Positions 9,005 through 18,065 of a stretch of 35,554 bases of DNA are shown here, piece after piece. Numbering within the stretch: the first letter of the stretch is position 1; each line of letters begins with the position of its first letter. The notes under the pieces were generated by a model that was not told where the DNA came from, did no database searches, and saw nothing but the letters and a program-made list of their open reading frames with translations. This DNA is from Deltaproteobacteria bacterium (GTDB lineage Bacteria; Desulfobacterota; Desulfobacteria; Desulfobacterales; ETH-SRB1), in the NCBI GenBank assembly GCA_030262895.1, contig JAJSZW010000027.1, positions 1 through 35,554 of the forward strand, written 5' to 3'. The translations under genes were made by a program, and so were the position numbers.

Positions 9005-9009
9005 CAGGA

Positions 9010-9575
9010 TCAGATCGGGCAAGCAGTACGCCCAAACTCTGCTGCACATGCGGCAAGATCGGTTTCGTCCACGTAACCATTGCCATCAAAATCGGCAACT
9101 AGATTGTAGTCAGGCCCACCTGATGAAGAGCCAAAAGCATCTGCAAAGATCACCAGGTCACTCCCATCCACATCCCCGTCTTTATCAAAGTCTTCTTTGC
9201 AAACAGAAAAATACTCGTAGGCTCCCATATCGCATATTGCTGTGGCATCCCCATCGCCATCCTGTGGCCTTGACACACCATCTATGTCATCACTAGGTGC
9301 ACCTGTATTGCTGCCTGTATCGATACAGGGAGAACCTGATGTAATATGGAAATCACAGGCAACCGAATCCTTAAACAGCGGATTCCCAGAGATATCACCT
9401 GTACCTGGGCTGCAGCCAAAATAATCACCAGCCGTATTGTCCAAGACATTGTTGTAAGAGATTTGCGGCTCGGGAAGCAGGTCGCAGGAAATTCCATATA
9501 GATGTCAATGTTGCCCGGTATGTCTCCAGAGTCATCAGGATCGGTGCCCGCCTGCGAACAATCAGTTTTCATCAA
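9010..9575 (-). pseudogene. 5'-truncated duplicate of a beta-helix gene end, with two-loop FGRT tag
   Basis: The reverse strand is open from about 9490 to the stop at 9010 in one frame and carries recognisable text without any start codon or signal peptide. It reads ISYNNVLDNTAGDYFGC, then SGSPCIDTGSNTGAP, then SRPQDGDGDATAICDMGAYE, then the two-loop tag ending FGRTACPI. Upstream to 9575 the text continues in another frame (DPDDSGDIPGN). The stretch SPCIDTG ... DMGAYE, at DNA level about 9226-9330, is close to identical to the end of the neighbouring intact gene (about 9744-9858). The pair is therefore a tandem 3'-end duplication whose downstream copy has lost its front. Confidence 0.7.
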
Positions 9576-9599
9576 AAACCTTTGGCTCGCCTATTGAGC

Positions 9600-10934
9600 C
9601 TAAGTGCGCCCGAAGTCTATGGCAAACTCTTCCAGGCTTATTGTAGCGGTGTCTTCCGCAAAAGCCGCCAGGTCTGAGCCGTCCACATCTCCATCGTTGT
9701 CGAAATCCCCCTTGTAAGCGGGGAAGGCTGTGAACTCATAGGCTCCCATATCGCATATTGCTGTGGCATCGCCATCGCCATCCTGTGGCCTTGACAGCCC
9801 ATCTATGTCCTCACTTGGCGCGCCTGTATTGGTGCCTGTATCAATACAGGGAGAACCTGGCTGGAGATGGAGATCTATGGGAGGAGTCACAAATTCAGGA
9901 TCATCATCAATATTATCTGTACCTGAATATCCTCCCATAATATCAGAGTATTTGACATACGGCCAAGTACTGCTTGTGTCAAAGTGTAACTCATCTGGCG
10001 TATCATTCCAAAAGATGCAGTTCTTGACACGGGGACCTCCTGTGTTAGCGTATATGGCGCCTCCTGAATGAACAGCTTCATTTTCCGAGAAGGTACAGTT
10101 TGTGATATAGGGATACGCCATGTGATACGCAATGGCTCCACCGCGACTGTTGGATTTATTTAAGTGAAATATGCAGTTAGTGATGGTGCCATAGCATAGA
10201 TAGTCACTGTATATAGCACCGCCTCCCCCAATAGTCGACCGATTCGCTTTAAACCGGCATTTTTCAATAACCGGAGATGATTGCCAAATTTTCATGCCGC
10301 CACCGGACGTTGCGGAATTCCCGATGAAGATACAATTCGTGATAACAGGATCGGACTCGATATCATAGATACCTCCTCCGTGTACTTCAGCAGTATTCTG
10401 GTTTATAGTACAATTTCTGATCTTGGCAACGTGGTAGAAATCAGACGTGGAACAGTAGACGGGAGGGCTATCAATATAAATACCACCGCCATTTGCGCTC
10501 GAAGCCCTTCCGCGTCTGATATTGAACCCATCTATAATGGCATGTACTGTAATGTAAAAACAACGTACAGAATCGTTTCCATTCACTAATGTGATATTGT
10601 TTTCCCAGTCCCGCTGGGAAGAACTTGTCTCTGTGCCGTTGAAACCACCGTAGATTGCTACATACTTGTTGACGTTAATCTGATTCGAAAGAGAGTAAGA
10701 GCCGGCTTTGACCCAGATCTGGTCAGTAGGTCCCATACATATCGTCCACATGGATGAACAAGCATTTATCGCGTCTTGTATGTTATTAAAGGCACTACCC
10801 CAGCTCGTCCCACTACCACCACCCGGGGCACCCGCATCTACATACCAAACAGCGGCATGGACAGACGCACTTGAAAAAATCACTCCTCCCAAGAAACAAA
10901 GAAACATAACTGAATTCAATATTTTCTTTTTCAT
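9600..10934 (-). CDS. Secreted parallel beta-helix protein (Q-anchor/Pmp-like) with shortened FGRT tag
   Basis: This is a 444-residue protein with GGGAGG upstream of the ATG and a signal peptide (residues 1-27, ending SVHA). It opens with AVWYVDAGAPGGGSGTSWGSA, the usual start of choice-of-anchor-Q-type helices. It continues with rungs of the ITNCxFxxNxAxxGGGI type, which also resemble chlamydial Pmp repeats, and closes with SPCIDTGTN ... ICDMGAYEF. The tag is the one-loop form YKGDFDNDGDVDGSDL ... FAIDFGRT and stops right after FGRT. The cysteine before the loop is a tyrosine, and the cysteine that should follow FGRT is lost to the stop codon, so both ends of the usual pair are missing together. 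No catalytic motif is visible. An adhesin or polysaccharide-binding role is plausible. Confidence 0.87.
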   Translation of the reverse strand: MKKKILNSVMFLCFLGGVIFSSASVHAAVWYVDAGAPGGGSGTSWGSAFNNIQDAINACSSMWTICMGPTDQIWVKAGSYSLSNQINVNKYVAIYGGFNGTETSSSQRDWENNITLVNGNDSVRCFYITVHAIIDGFNIRRGRASSANGGGIYIDSPPVYCSTSDFYHVAKIRNCTINQNTAEVHGGGIYDIESDPVITNCIFIGNSATSGGGMKIWQSSPVIEKCRFKANRSTIGGGGAIYSDYLCYGTITNCIFHLNKSNSRGGAIAYHMAYPYITNCTFSENEAVHSGGAIYANTGGPRVKNCIFWNDTPDELHFDTSSTWPYVKYSDIMGGYSGTDNIDDDPEFVTPPIDLHLQPGSPCIDTGTNTGAPSEDIDGLSRPQDGDGDATAICDMGAYEFTAFPAYKGDFDNDGDVDGSDLAAFAEDTATISLEEFAIDFGRT

Positions 10935-11003
10935 TTTTCCCTCCCAAAATAGATTTTTTCGTAAATTTACATCTTTAATAAGAAAACAAGGATTGTTTGT
11001 CCT

Positions 11004-14000
11004 CTATGGATAATCCGTCCTGCCAAAGTCTGCCGCAAAATCTTCTAAGGTGATGCCGGTTCCGCCTGCAGCAAACGTAGCCAAATCGCTTCCATCCACA
11101 TCACCGTCTCCATCAAAATCGCCTTCACATTGATCAATTGTGGGCAGATATTCGTCGGCCCCAATGTCTACCGTTGCGATTCCGTCACAGTCGCCGTCAA
11201 CTAATCTCGAATCGCCGTCAATGTCCGTGGCAAACCTGACATAACTGTTCTCTCCAGCATCGATACACGGCGATTCAGGCAAGAGGTGGAAGTCTCCGTC
11301 AGGGTTTACAAACAGGGGGTCCTCGTCGATATTCGTCCCGAGCCCGCCGCTTCCAAGGATGTCCGAAAAATTGACAGTGGGTGACCCGCCATCCATCTCA
11401 TCAGGGTTGTTCGCCCAGAGGATGGAGTTGGCTATCGCCGGAGAGGAGCCAACGGAATTATAAATGCCGCCGCCTGATGTCGCGGCTTCATTCCGGGAAA
11501 AGGTGCAGTTAATCAAGTCGGGTGAGGAAGATGCATCGTTGTACAACCCTCCGCCTCCGCCACTGTGTGCCTGGTTGCCTGCAAACAGGCAGCTTTCTAT
11601 GTGCGGAGAAGAGGCATCGTTGGCCATGCCCCCGCCCATATTTGCCAGGTTGGCCTGGAAGACGCAATTGAGGACATTGAGGAATGATCCGGAATTGTAC
11701 ATCCCGCCGCCGAAGCCGGAGTCTCCGTTTATGAGGGTAAAACCCCTGAAAAGACCATCAGTCGTGACGCCACTTGTCATTACAACCGGGACTGAATGGC
11801 TACTACCGTCGATAATTGTGATATGCGGTCCTGCTCCCTCTATCTTCAGTTCGCTCTTCGTGATGGTTATATTTTCCACATAGTAACCCTCGGCCACACA
11901 CACATCGCCGTAATAGACCGCAGCGTCGATACCGTCCTGGATACTGGCAAAGGCGTCGTAGCCGAAAACGACAGGACTTTCATATGCGTAACATTGGCAT
12001 ATGACCAGGCTTCCGGGAGATAAACCGGCCCAGTCATCATCAACACATACAATTTCCGGTTCAGTGTATTCGGCCTCGTAGGCCCCCATGTCCACTATGG
12101 AGCTGCCGTCGTCATCGCCGTCCATGATGCGGGTTTGGCCCCCGAGATCGTGGGAAAGCCACGCAGGAACTGCTGCATTTGTGCCGCCATCGATACACGG
12201 TGAACCAAGTCTGAGACGGAAGTTGCCGCCATCCAGGTTAAAAAAAGCCGGATCTCGATCTATGTTGGCAAGTCCGGTATAGCTTCCCTCAACGTCACAG
12301 TATGTGACATTGGGCGAGCTGGAACCATGGTCGTATATCTCGTTTCCCACAGATCCTCCGGCAAGGTTTCCCCAGATGATACAGTTGCTTATTTTCGGAC
12401 TGCTGTCGGAGTTGTATATCCCGCCTCCGGAGCTCTCGGCCACGTTTTCCCAGAAAGTGCAGTTAACTATGGTTGCTGCTGAGGAAGTGTCAACAAAGAA
12501 CATCCCTGCACCCTCTTCAGCCGTGTTGTGCCAAATGGTGCAGTTTGCAACGGTCAGGGTGGAATCGTAGACATACAGCCCGCCGCCATGGATCCCCGAG
12601 TTTTCTGTAATTTCACAGTTACTTATTGTGAAGTCCGAGGATTGATGGACATGGATTCCGCCGCCCCATGTCCAAGAACCGTTGATGATCCTGAATCCGG
12701 CAAGTCTTGCTCCGGAGGATACCCATCTGGCTTGAACCGCAGCGCCACTGTTAGTGCCGTCAATAGTGGTAAAGGCTGATCCTGCCCCGAGGATCTGTAC
12801 ACCGCTCTTCATGTTAATGTTTTCCACGTAATGCCCTCCGGCCACGTGAACTATGCCGGGTGAGGCTACTTCGTCAATGCCATCCCGGATGTTGTCAAAG
12901 GCATCATAGCCCCAGGTATGACCACCCGCGCTGCCGGGCGTGAAATCATCATCAACCCAGACCACCGAAGACGGTGGGGGGGTATATTCATCTACCCCTA
13001 TATCGACCGTCGCGGTTCCGTCAAGATCGCCGTCTATAATGCGCTGGTCATTTTCAAAATCAGTGATGGGAAGGGAGGGCGCTGAGTTATTCCCGGTATC
13101 GATGCAAGGAGAGCTGGGCTGGAGGTGAAAATCACCGGATGAGGGGTTAACAAACTGAGGATCGCCACCACCGGTTATGATTCCTTCAATATAGCAATAA
13201 GTAACATTCGGAGTGGAGCTTCCGTCATTGTAAATCTCATTGCCCGAAGTTCCGGCCGTATCTGCCCAAAGTATACAGTTGGTTATATCCGGCGAGGAGG
13301 ATTCGTTGCGAATTGCTCCACCTTTATCCGAGGCAGAATTACCGTAAAAAACACAGTTGGTTACCACTCTGGGGTTTGTTGCTGAGGTAAAGCTATTGGC
13401 CATACCGCCGCCGTCAACGGCGGAATTGTTCCGGAAGGTACAGTTAGTTACTTTAAACCAACTGAAGAGGCCGTTGCATATCCCACCCCCATCATAAAAA
13501 GCCTGATTGTTTTTAAACAAACAGTTGGTAACTGACGGTCCGTAGGTGGGAGAGCTGTCGGATGCATTGTATATGCCGCCGCCGCTTGCTCCCGTTGACT
13601 TGTTAGAGTCAAATACACAGTCGGTTATGATGGGCGCACCATAAAGCAAGGAAGACGAGATATGTATTCCACCGCCGACCCCGGTAGCCTGATTGTTTGT
13701 AAAAGTGCAGTTTGAAATCCTTGCCGTTGCCTGTCTGATATACATCCCACCGCCGTTGTTGGCGCTGTTGTTCACAAAAGAGCAATTGGTTATTACAGGC
13801 GAAATTGACGAAGATGCTGAAATATACATTCCACCTCCTTCGTCGCCAGCTTGGTTGCCGGAAAAAATACAGTTTGCGACAGTAGGAGAACCGTAGATAC
13901 TCATCCCGCCTGCCTCCCAGGTTGCGGCACCATTTGTAACCGTAAAACCTTCCAGCTTTGCCGAGGAGTCAGCACCATTGTCATTCACCACGGTACCGCT

Positions 14001-14309
14001 GCCGCCTCCGTTAATGGTGGTCATGCCTGCCCCAGCCCCCAGAATTTCCACTCCGCTCTTCATGGTGATGTTCTCATAATAGGTCCCTGTTGCGACCTGG
14101 ACGATATCACCGGCTGAAGCAGTGTTTATCCCCATCTGGATTGTGTGGAATGGATCGGTTTGGGCGCCCGTGCCGGGAGGCGGATTCCCATAATTATCGT
14201 CAACATAGTACGTATTCCCTGCTGCGTCTGCCTTGCCAGGTAACGTAGCCACAAAAGCAACGCTTAGGAAAAAAATAAGCGTTAGTGTAAGAAATGCCTG
14301 TTTTTTCAT
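11004..14309 (-). CDS. Secreted triple beta-helix protein with one-loop FGRT tag
   Basis: This is an 1101-residue protein. The start at 14309 is preferred to 14342 because AAGGAGGT precedes it and a signal peptide follows (residues 1-30, ending ADAA). Three helix modules follow one another: about 34-442 (YYVDDNYGNP ... DIGVDEY), 449-745 (VWVDDDFTPG ... DMGAYEA) and 753-1054 (VCVDDDWAGL ... DIGADEY). Each has a cap of the ENITMKSGVEILGAG type and then NCxFxxNxAxxGGGxY rungs. Residues 1061-1101 are the tag, CEGDFDGDGDVDGSDL ... FAADFGRTDYP. A single G-to-A change (TGT to TAT) explains the tyrosine where the last cysteine normally stands. The protein is probably an extended surface rod. No enzyme residues can be named. 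Confidence 0.88.
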   Translation of the reverse strand: MKKQAFLTLTLIFFLSVAFVATLPGKADAAGNTYYVDDNYGNPPPGTGAQTDPFHTIQMGINTASAGDIVQVATGTYYENITMKSGVEILGAGAGMTTINGGGSGTVVNDNGADSSAKLEGFTVTNGAATWEAGGMSIYGSPTVANCIFSGNQAGDEGGGMYISASSSISPVITNCSFVNNSANNGGGMYIRQATARISNCTFTNNQATGVGGGIHISSSLLYGAPIITDCVFDSNKSTGASGGGIYNASDSSPTYGPSVTNCLFKNNQAFYDGGGICNGLFSWFKVTNCTFRNNSAVDGGGMANSFTSATNPRVVTNCVFYGNSASDKGGAIRNESSSPDITNCILWADTAGTSGNEIYNDGSSTPNVTYCYIEGIITGGGDPQFVNPSSGDFHLQPSSPCIDTGNNSAPSLPITDFENDQRIIDGDLDGTATVDIGVDEYTPPPSSVVWVDDDFTPGSAGGHTWGYDAFDNIRDGIDEVASPGIVHVAGGHYVENINMKSGVQILGAGSAFTTIDGTNSGAAVQARWVSSGARLAGFRIINGSWTWGGGIHVHQSSDFTISNCEITENSGIHGGGLYVYDSTLTVANCTIWHNTAEEGAGMFFVDTSSAATIVNCTFWENVAESSGGGIYNSDSSPKISNCIIWGNLAGGSVGNEIYDHGSSSPNVTYCDVEGSYTGLANIDRDPAFFNLDGGNFRLRLGSPCIDGGTNAAVPAWLSHDLGGQTRIMDGDDDGSSIVDMGAYEAEYTEPEIVCVDDDWAGLSPGSLVICQCYAYESPVVFGYDAFASIQDGIDAAVYYGDVCVAEGYYVENITITKSELKIEGAGPHITIIDGSSHSVPVVMTSGVTTDGLFRGFTLINGDSGFGGGMYNSGSFLNVLNCVFQANLANMGGGMANDASSPHIESCLFAGNQAHSGGGGGLYNDASSSPDLINCTFSRNEAATSGGGIYNSVGSSPAIANSILWANNPDEMDGGSPTVNFSDILGSGGLGTNIDEDPLFVNPDGDFHLLPESPCIDAGENSYVRFATDIDGDSRLVDGDCDGIATVDIGADEYLPTIDQCEGDFDGDGDVDGSDLATFAAGGTGITLEDFAADFGRTDYP

Positions 14310-14488
14310 CTTTACCTCCTTCGTACATCGCAGGTATGTCAAAAGCTTTGAGTCACATGACCAGCGGCGAAGCCGGTAGTTTGCCTATAGCCCTAAAAGA
14401 GCATTCATTCCAAAAGTAGGCGTTTTCAAGTCTTAGAATACCATTTTGAACCCGGAACCTGATCCTAACCAGAGAGGCGCAGGCAGAG

Positions 14489-17365
14489 CTACCACACAAA
14501 AACATCCGACAGCCACGAATGATCTGGGTTAGAGTAGAATAGCCGGCGCTCTCCGGTGGAAAGGTCGACCTTATAGACTGAGCCCTGGTTTTCGGCCTCG
14601 TCCGCGAAATAAAGAACAGGCCCGCTACCAATCCGGCTGAAGTCTGTTGCAAATACGGCAAGGTCACTCTCGTCCACGTAGCCATTATTATCGAAGTCGG
14701 CACCCGGATTATAGTTCAAGTCGCCGGATGTGGAACCAAAAGTGGATGCAAAGGCAGCCAAATCCAAACCATCCGCATCACCGTCACCATCCAAGTCAGG
14801 AGTTGAGGACGTACCTAAAATCGGCATGACTTCATCGAAATATACTCCGCCTTCGAAGTACCCTGACATCTTTCCCCAGATGTTTACAAAAACCTCTTTG
14901 ACGACATAGTTCTTGGGAAAAGCAGATATTTCAGACCAGTCGAAGGTCAGGTGATTCCAATTGGCAATATCATCTCCGTAGATGTCGTGTTGGAGCTCTT
15001 GTGCTGTACCACTATAGAAATACCGGTCTTTATCCTGGTCAATGTCGTACACTTTGACATACAAATTAGCGGACAGTGATGTCATAACTGCCATACATTC
15101 GGCTATTTGGACTGAGTATCCTTTTGCTGTCTGCCACGTGTTAGAGGACGATAGATCCGGTGAATGAAATTGCATGATCCACCAGGTAGCGCCGGGGTTA
15201 TTAATGCCATGACCTGCCATGGTAAAGAGCTGTAAAGAACCATTGTTGTCATCCGAAGGATCTCCGCCTGGAGGGTTTGGATAATTGACATAATCCTTCC
15301 ATCCGAAAATGAAATTTGATGATAAAGGCCCGTTTTCATTTTCGTCATAGGCGCCTTGCAACGTCCAGCCCTGGTTGGTACCATCATTGAAGTCAAATTT
15401 GGCTGGCACAGTTGCTTCATCCTCTACCATTACTGCAAATTGGGAGAGGTGATCTGTTTCTCCACAGATGATGTTATTGACTGTGTCAATACTTGTGGTA
15501 ATATCCAACCACTCACCAGGTGGATCTTCATAAGCGAAAAGCTTTAGGTTGGATTCATCGATAACACCTGTATCGTCGTAAGTAATGCAAACATCTACGG
15601 TACCGGAATAGGTAGCAGTGGTTTGGACATCATAACAGGTTGAGTCGGCCAGCGGTAAAATTGTAAAACCACTTGGTGCAGCAGCACTACATGTGGTCTC
15701 AGCAGCAGTTGTATTCCCCGCCTCAGTCACTTCACTAAAGGTGACGATAATGCCGCTTCCTGCATCGACCTCAACATCGGTGCCAGGGGGTGTATTACAA
15801 AAAAATTCATCAGCGCCTATGTCTACTTTTGCGCCTTGAGGTCTTGTGTCGCCATCATAATCAACTGAAGGCGATCCACCCCAATGACCGGCATCGATGC
15901 AGGCCGAGTCCCTGGTTATATGAAGGCCATCTGAGTCAAACTCAGGGTCCTCGGAGATGTTCCCGGCTCCTGTTCCCGGCCCGTCTTCAATATCACAGTA
16001 AGTGACGTACGACTCCGCCGGGGCAACAATATGGAGATTGTCTCCGTTATCCCACAAGATTGTGTTCTTGATGTCACAACTGGCGTTGAATGCAACATAC
16101 ATGCCGCCTCCCTTTTGGACAGGGGCTTCATTATGTGCGATGGTGTTGTTCATAATGAGATAACTCGCGCCTTCCTCAATGTATATTCCACCACCGCCAA
16201 GTGCCTTTGTTTCGTTATCGGCGATGAAATTATTTACGAGCTTTGGGGCAGTCCAGTCTTCAGGGTTGGTCAACCAAAGCCCACCACCACCTGAGCCCTC
16301 CTCGGTGGTCCTGTTGCCTTGGATGAAGTTGCGTTCAATCTTCGCGCCACCCTGGAGAAAAATGCCGGCTCCACGATCTGCCGCGATGTTTTCTGTGATA
16401 GAATTTTTTATCACCCCTGCACTCAGTGAGCCCCGAATAATCAAAATACCTCCTCCGGAACGTCTAACGCCGGATTTATCCGCTCTATTGTGGGAAATCT
16501 TGTTGTCTTTGATTTGGAAAAGGGGGGTGTCTCTTAAGCTGATGCCGCCTCCCGAATGTGCATCATTGCCTTTTTGGAAGCCACCAATGACATTATTTGT
16601 TATTCGTATGCCCATACCACAGTCCCTGATAGAGATGCCTCCCCCCTTGCCGCCCGTTTCATTACTGCTGATTTTATTGTTTACTATGTCTGTGTAAGGC
16701 AAAGAAGGCGCGCTCATTATTGATATTCCGCCTCCACCCCTCGTAGCCGAATTGTTCTCGATTGTGTTGTTCTTGATGGCCATTGCGCCACTTTCCAAGT
16801 AAATCCCTCCCCCGCTACCGGCAGTGACCTGATTGTCGATGATTGTATTGCTTTCTATGCGCGGTAAGTTTGACAAGGAAGGAACAGTTTTAATATATAT
16901 TCCTCCTCCTCCATTTTGAGCGGAATTGTTTTCAATTCTGCAGTTCCAGATATTCATTGCTGCTTCTTCTACGAAAATGCCACCACCAAATTGCGCATCA
17001 CCGTTTCTGATGGTAAAACCATCGATAGTGGTTTTATGCACACCGATTACTACAGACCCATTTCCACCACCATTGATGATGGATGGGCTGTTGTTAAAGT
17101 CCCTTGCACTAAAATCGGAATTCCAACTGCCTAGGACCGTCACGTTTTCTTCTTTGAAGGTAATATTCTCGGTATAAGTACCTTCCTTCACCCAAATGTA
17201 GTCTCCGGATTTCGCCGCATTGATAGCTGCCTGAATATTAGGATACGTATCCGGAACTTTGATAGTAAAAGCTTCGGCAATGTTCGCCAAAAATATTCCT
17301 GCCGAGAAAAGGATACAAAAAAATACTAAGAGCGATGTAACATTATTGCAGTGTTTTTTTGCCAT
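14489..17365 (-). CDS. Secreted beta-helix protein with two-loop FGRT tag followed by an extra C-terminal segment
   Basis: This is a 958-residue protein with AGGAG upstream of the ATG and a signal peptide (residues 1-32, ending AEA). Residues 35-520 are a parallel beta-helix that begins IKVPDTYPNIQAAINAAKSG and carries many GGGIYI rungs. Residues about 520-640 hold a cysteine-containing beta-domain (VTFSEVTEAGNTT ... LSQFAVMVEDE), and about 645-850 a jelly-roll-like domain (FDFNDGTNQGW ... LTFDWSEI). The two-loop tag is at 854-914, but FGRT is changed to FSRI and both cysteines are absent. Unlike all other members it does not end there: 44 more residues follow (GPVLYFADEAENQG ... LSTGERRLFYSNPDHSW), resembling one blade of an NHL/SMP-30-type propeller. 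This may be a gene fusion or readthrough into a remnant. About 145 bp of DNA after the stop encodes nothing I recognise. Confidence 0.86.
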   Translation of the reverse strand: MAKKHCNNVTSLLVFFCILFSAGIFLANIAEAFTIKVPDTYPNIQAAINAAKSGDYIWVKEGTYTENITFKEENVTVLGSWNSDFSARDFNNSPSIINGGGNGSVVIGVHKTTIDGFTIRNGDAQFGGGIFVEEAAMNIWNCRIENNSAQNGGGGIYIKTVPSLSNLPRIESNTIIDNQVTAGSGGGIYLESGAMAIKNNTIENNSATRGGGGISIMSAPSLPYTDIVNNKISSNETGGKGGGISIRDCGMGIRITNNVIGGFQKGNDAHSGGGISLRDTPLFQIKDNKISHNRADKSGVRRSGGGILIIRGSLSAGVIKNSITENIAADRGAGIFLQGGAKIERNFIQGNRTTEEGSGGGGLWLTNPEDWTAPKLVNNFIADNETKALGGGGIYIEEGASYLIMNNTIAHNEAPVQKGGGMYVAFNASCDIKNTILWDNGDNLHIVAPAESYVTYCDIEDGPGTGAGNISEDPEFDSDGLHITRDSACIDAGHWGGSPSVDYDGDTRPQGAKVDIGADEFFCNTPPGTDVEVDAGSGIIVTFSEVTEAGNTTAAETTCSAAAPSGFTILPLADSTCYDVQTTATYSGTVDVCITYDDTGVIDESNLKLFAYEDPPGEWLDITTSIDTVNNIICGETDHLSQFAVMVEDEATVPAKFDFNDGTNQGWTLQGAYDENENGPLSSNFIFGWKDYVNYPNPPGGDPSDDNNGSLQLFTMAGHGINNPGATWWIMQFHSPDLSSSNTWQTAKGYSVQIAECMAVMTSLSANLYVKVYDIDQDKDRYFYSGTAQELQHDIYGDDIANWNHLTFDWSEISAFPKNYVVKEVFVNIWGKMSGYFEGGVYFDEVMPILGTSSTPDLDGDGDADGLDLAAFASTFGSTSGDLNYNPGADFDNNGYVDESDLAVFATDFSRIGSGPVLYFADEAENQGSVYKVDLSTGERRLFYSNPDHSWLSDVFVW

Positions 17366-17467
17366 GATGAATCTCCTTTCTTAATGCCAATTAATCTTAA
17401 AGGTTTCCGAGCAAACAGCTAAATTAGCTTTTGTTATCAATAAACCAATAAGTTATATCTGCTTATA

Positions 17468-17493
17468 AGCTATGAGCTATGAGCTATGAGCTA
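17468..17493. repeat. Short 7-bp tandem repeat
   Basis: AGCTATG is repeated three times and followed by a partial fourth copy, ending at the stop codon of the decayed gene to the right. GCTTAT (17461-17466) and ATAAGC (17494-17499) flank it as a short inverted pair. It is likely a slippage product with no assigned role. Confidence 0.6.
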
Positions 17494-18019
17494 ATAAGCA
17501 CAATTCGTCCTGCCGAACTCTGCGGCAAAGGAAGATAGATACAACAGCCCGGGATTAGCCGCTAATTCTGCCAGGTCAGAGCCATCAACATCACCGTCAT
17601 CTTCAAAGTCTCCGCATTTTTTGGCGAATTCTTCCACCTTCTCAAGATCTAATGCAACTAACCCCCCCATAAGGGTCGTACATGAAAAAAGGATAGGCAC
17701 CATTTCTTTTTACTTCTGTTACCCAATCCCAGTCTGCCTGCGTTCCTGCATAAGTAATATCCACGTATCGTATAAAGATAGAATGCCTCTTTCCTGTCAT
17801 ATTATTAAATGCCTCAATAGTTAGACAACTACATCTTCCACGCCGCAACCCAAATATGCACCTATATAGCATCCGTCACCGAACGGGAAATCTCTTGCTG
17901 CAGCATTTACAGGGGGATTGAAGAAAAAACAAAATTGCCAAAAAGAGTAAAGTTGCAAGCCTTGTTTCTCTCAAAGATACCACACCAAGAAATCCTGAAT
18001 TTTTTATGTGATCCATCAT
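17491..18019 (-). pseudogene. GH26-like glycosidase remnant with signal peptide and FGRT tag, several frameshifts
   Basis: Four frames must be joined. The ATG at 18019 (GGAG upstream) gives a signal peptide, LATLLFLAILFF. A shift near a six-A run (about 17925) leads to NPPVNAAARDFPFGDG and CYIGAYLGCGVEDV. Another shift at about 17822-17845 gives TIEAFNNMTGKRHSIFIRYV and WDWVTEVKRNGAYPFFMYDP. A third at a seven-G run (17672-17678 area) gives VALDLEKVEEFAKKC and the tag GDFEDDGDVDGSDL ... FAAEFGRTNC. The pattern of a GAYLG start, an AF-x-x-x-T/V-G-K-x-H-A/S-I strand and a W-V-x-x-V-x-x-x-G-A-x-P strand is that of GH26 (mannanase-type) TIM barrels. The catalytic glutamates and most of the barrel are missing. 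It is the only sign of a glycoside hydrolase in the window. Confidence 0.7.
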
Positions 18020-18065
18020 CTTCGTTTCTCCATATCTCAACTCAACTAAGGGTTCGATCAAGTCC

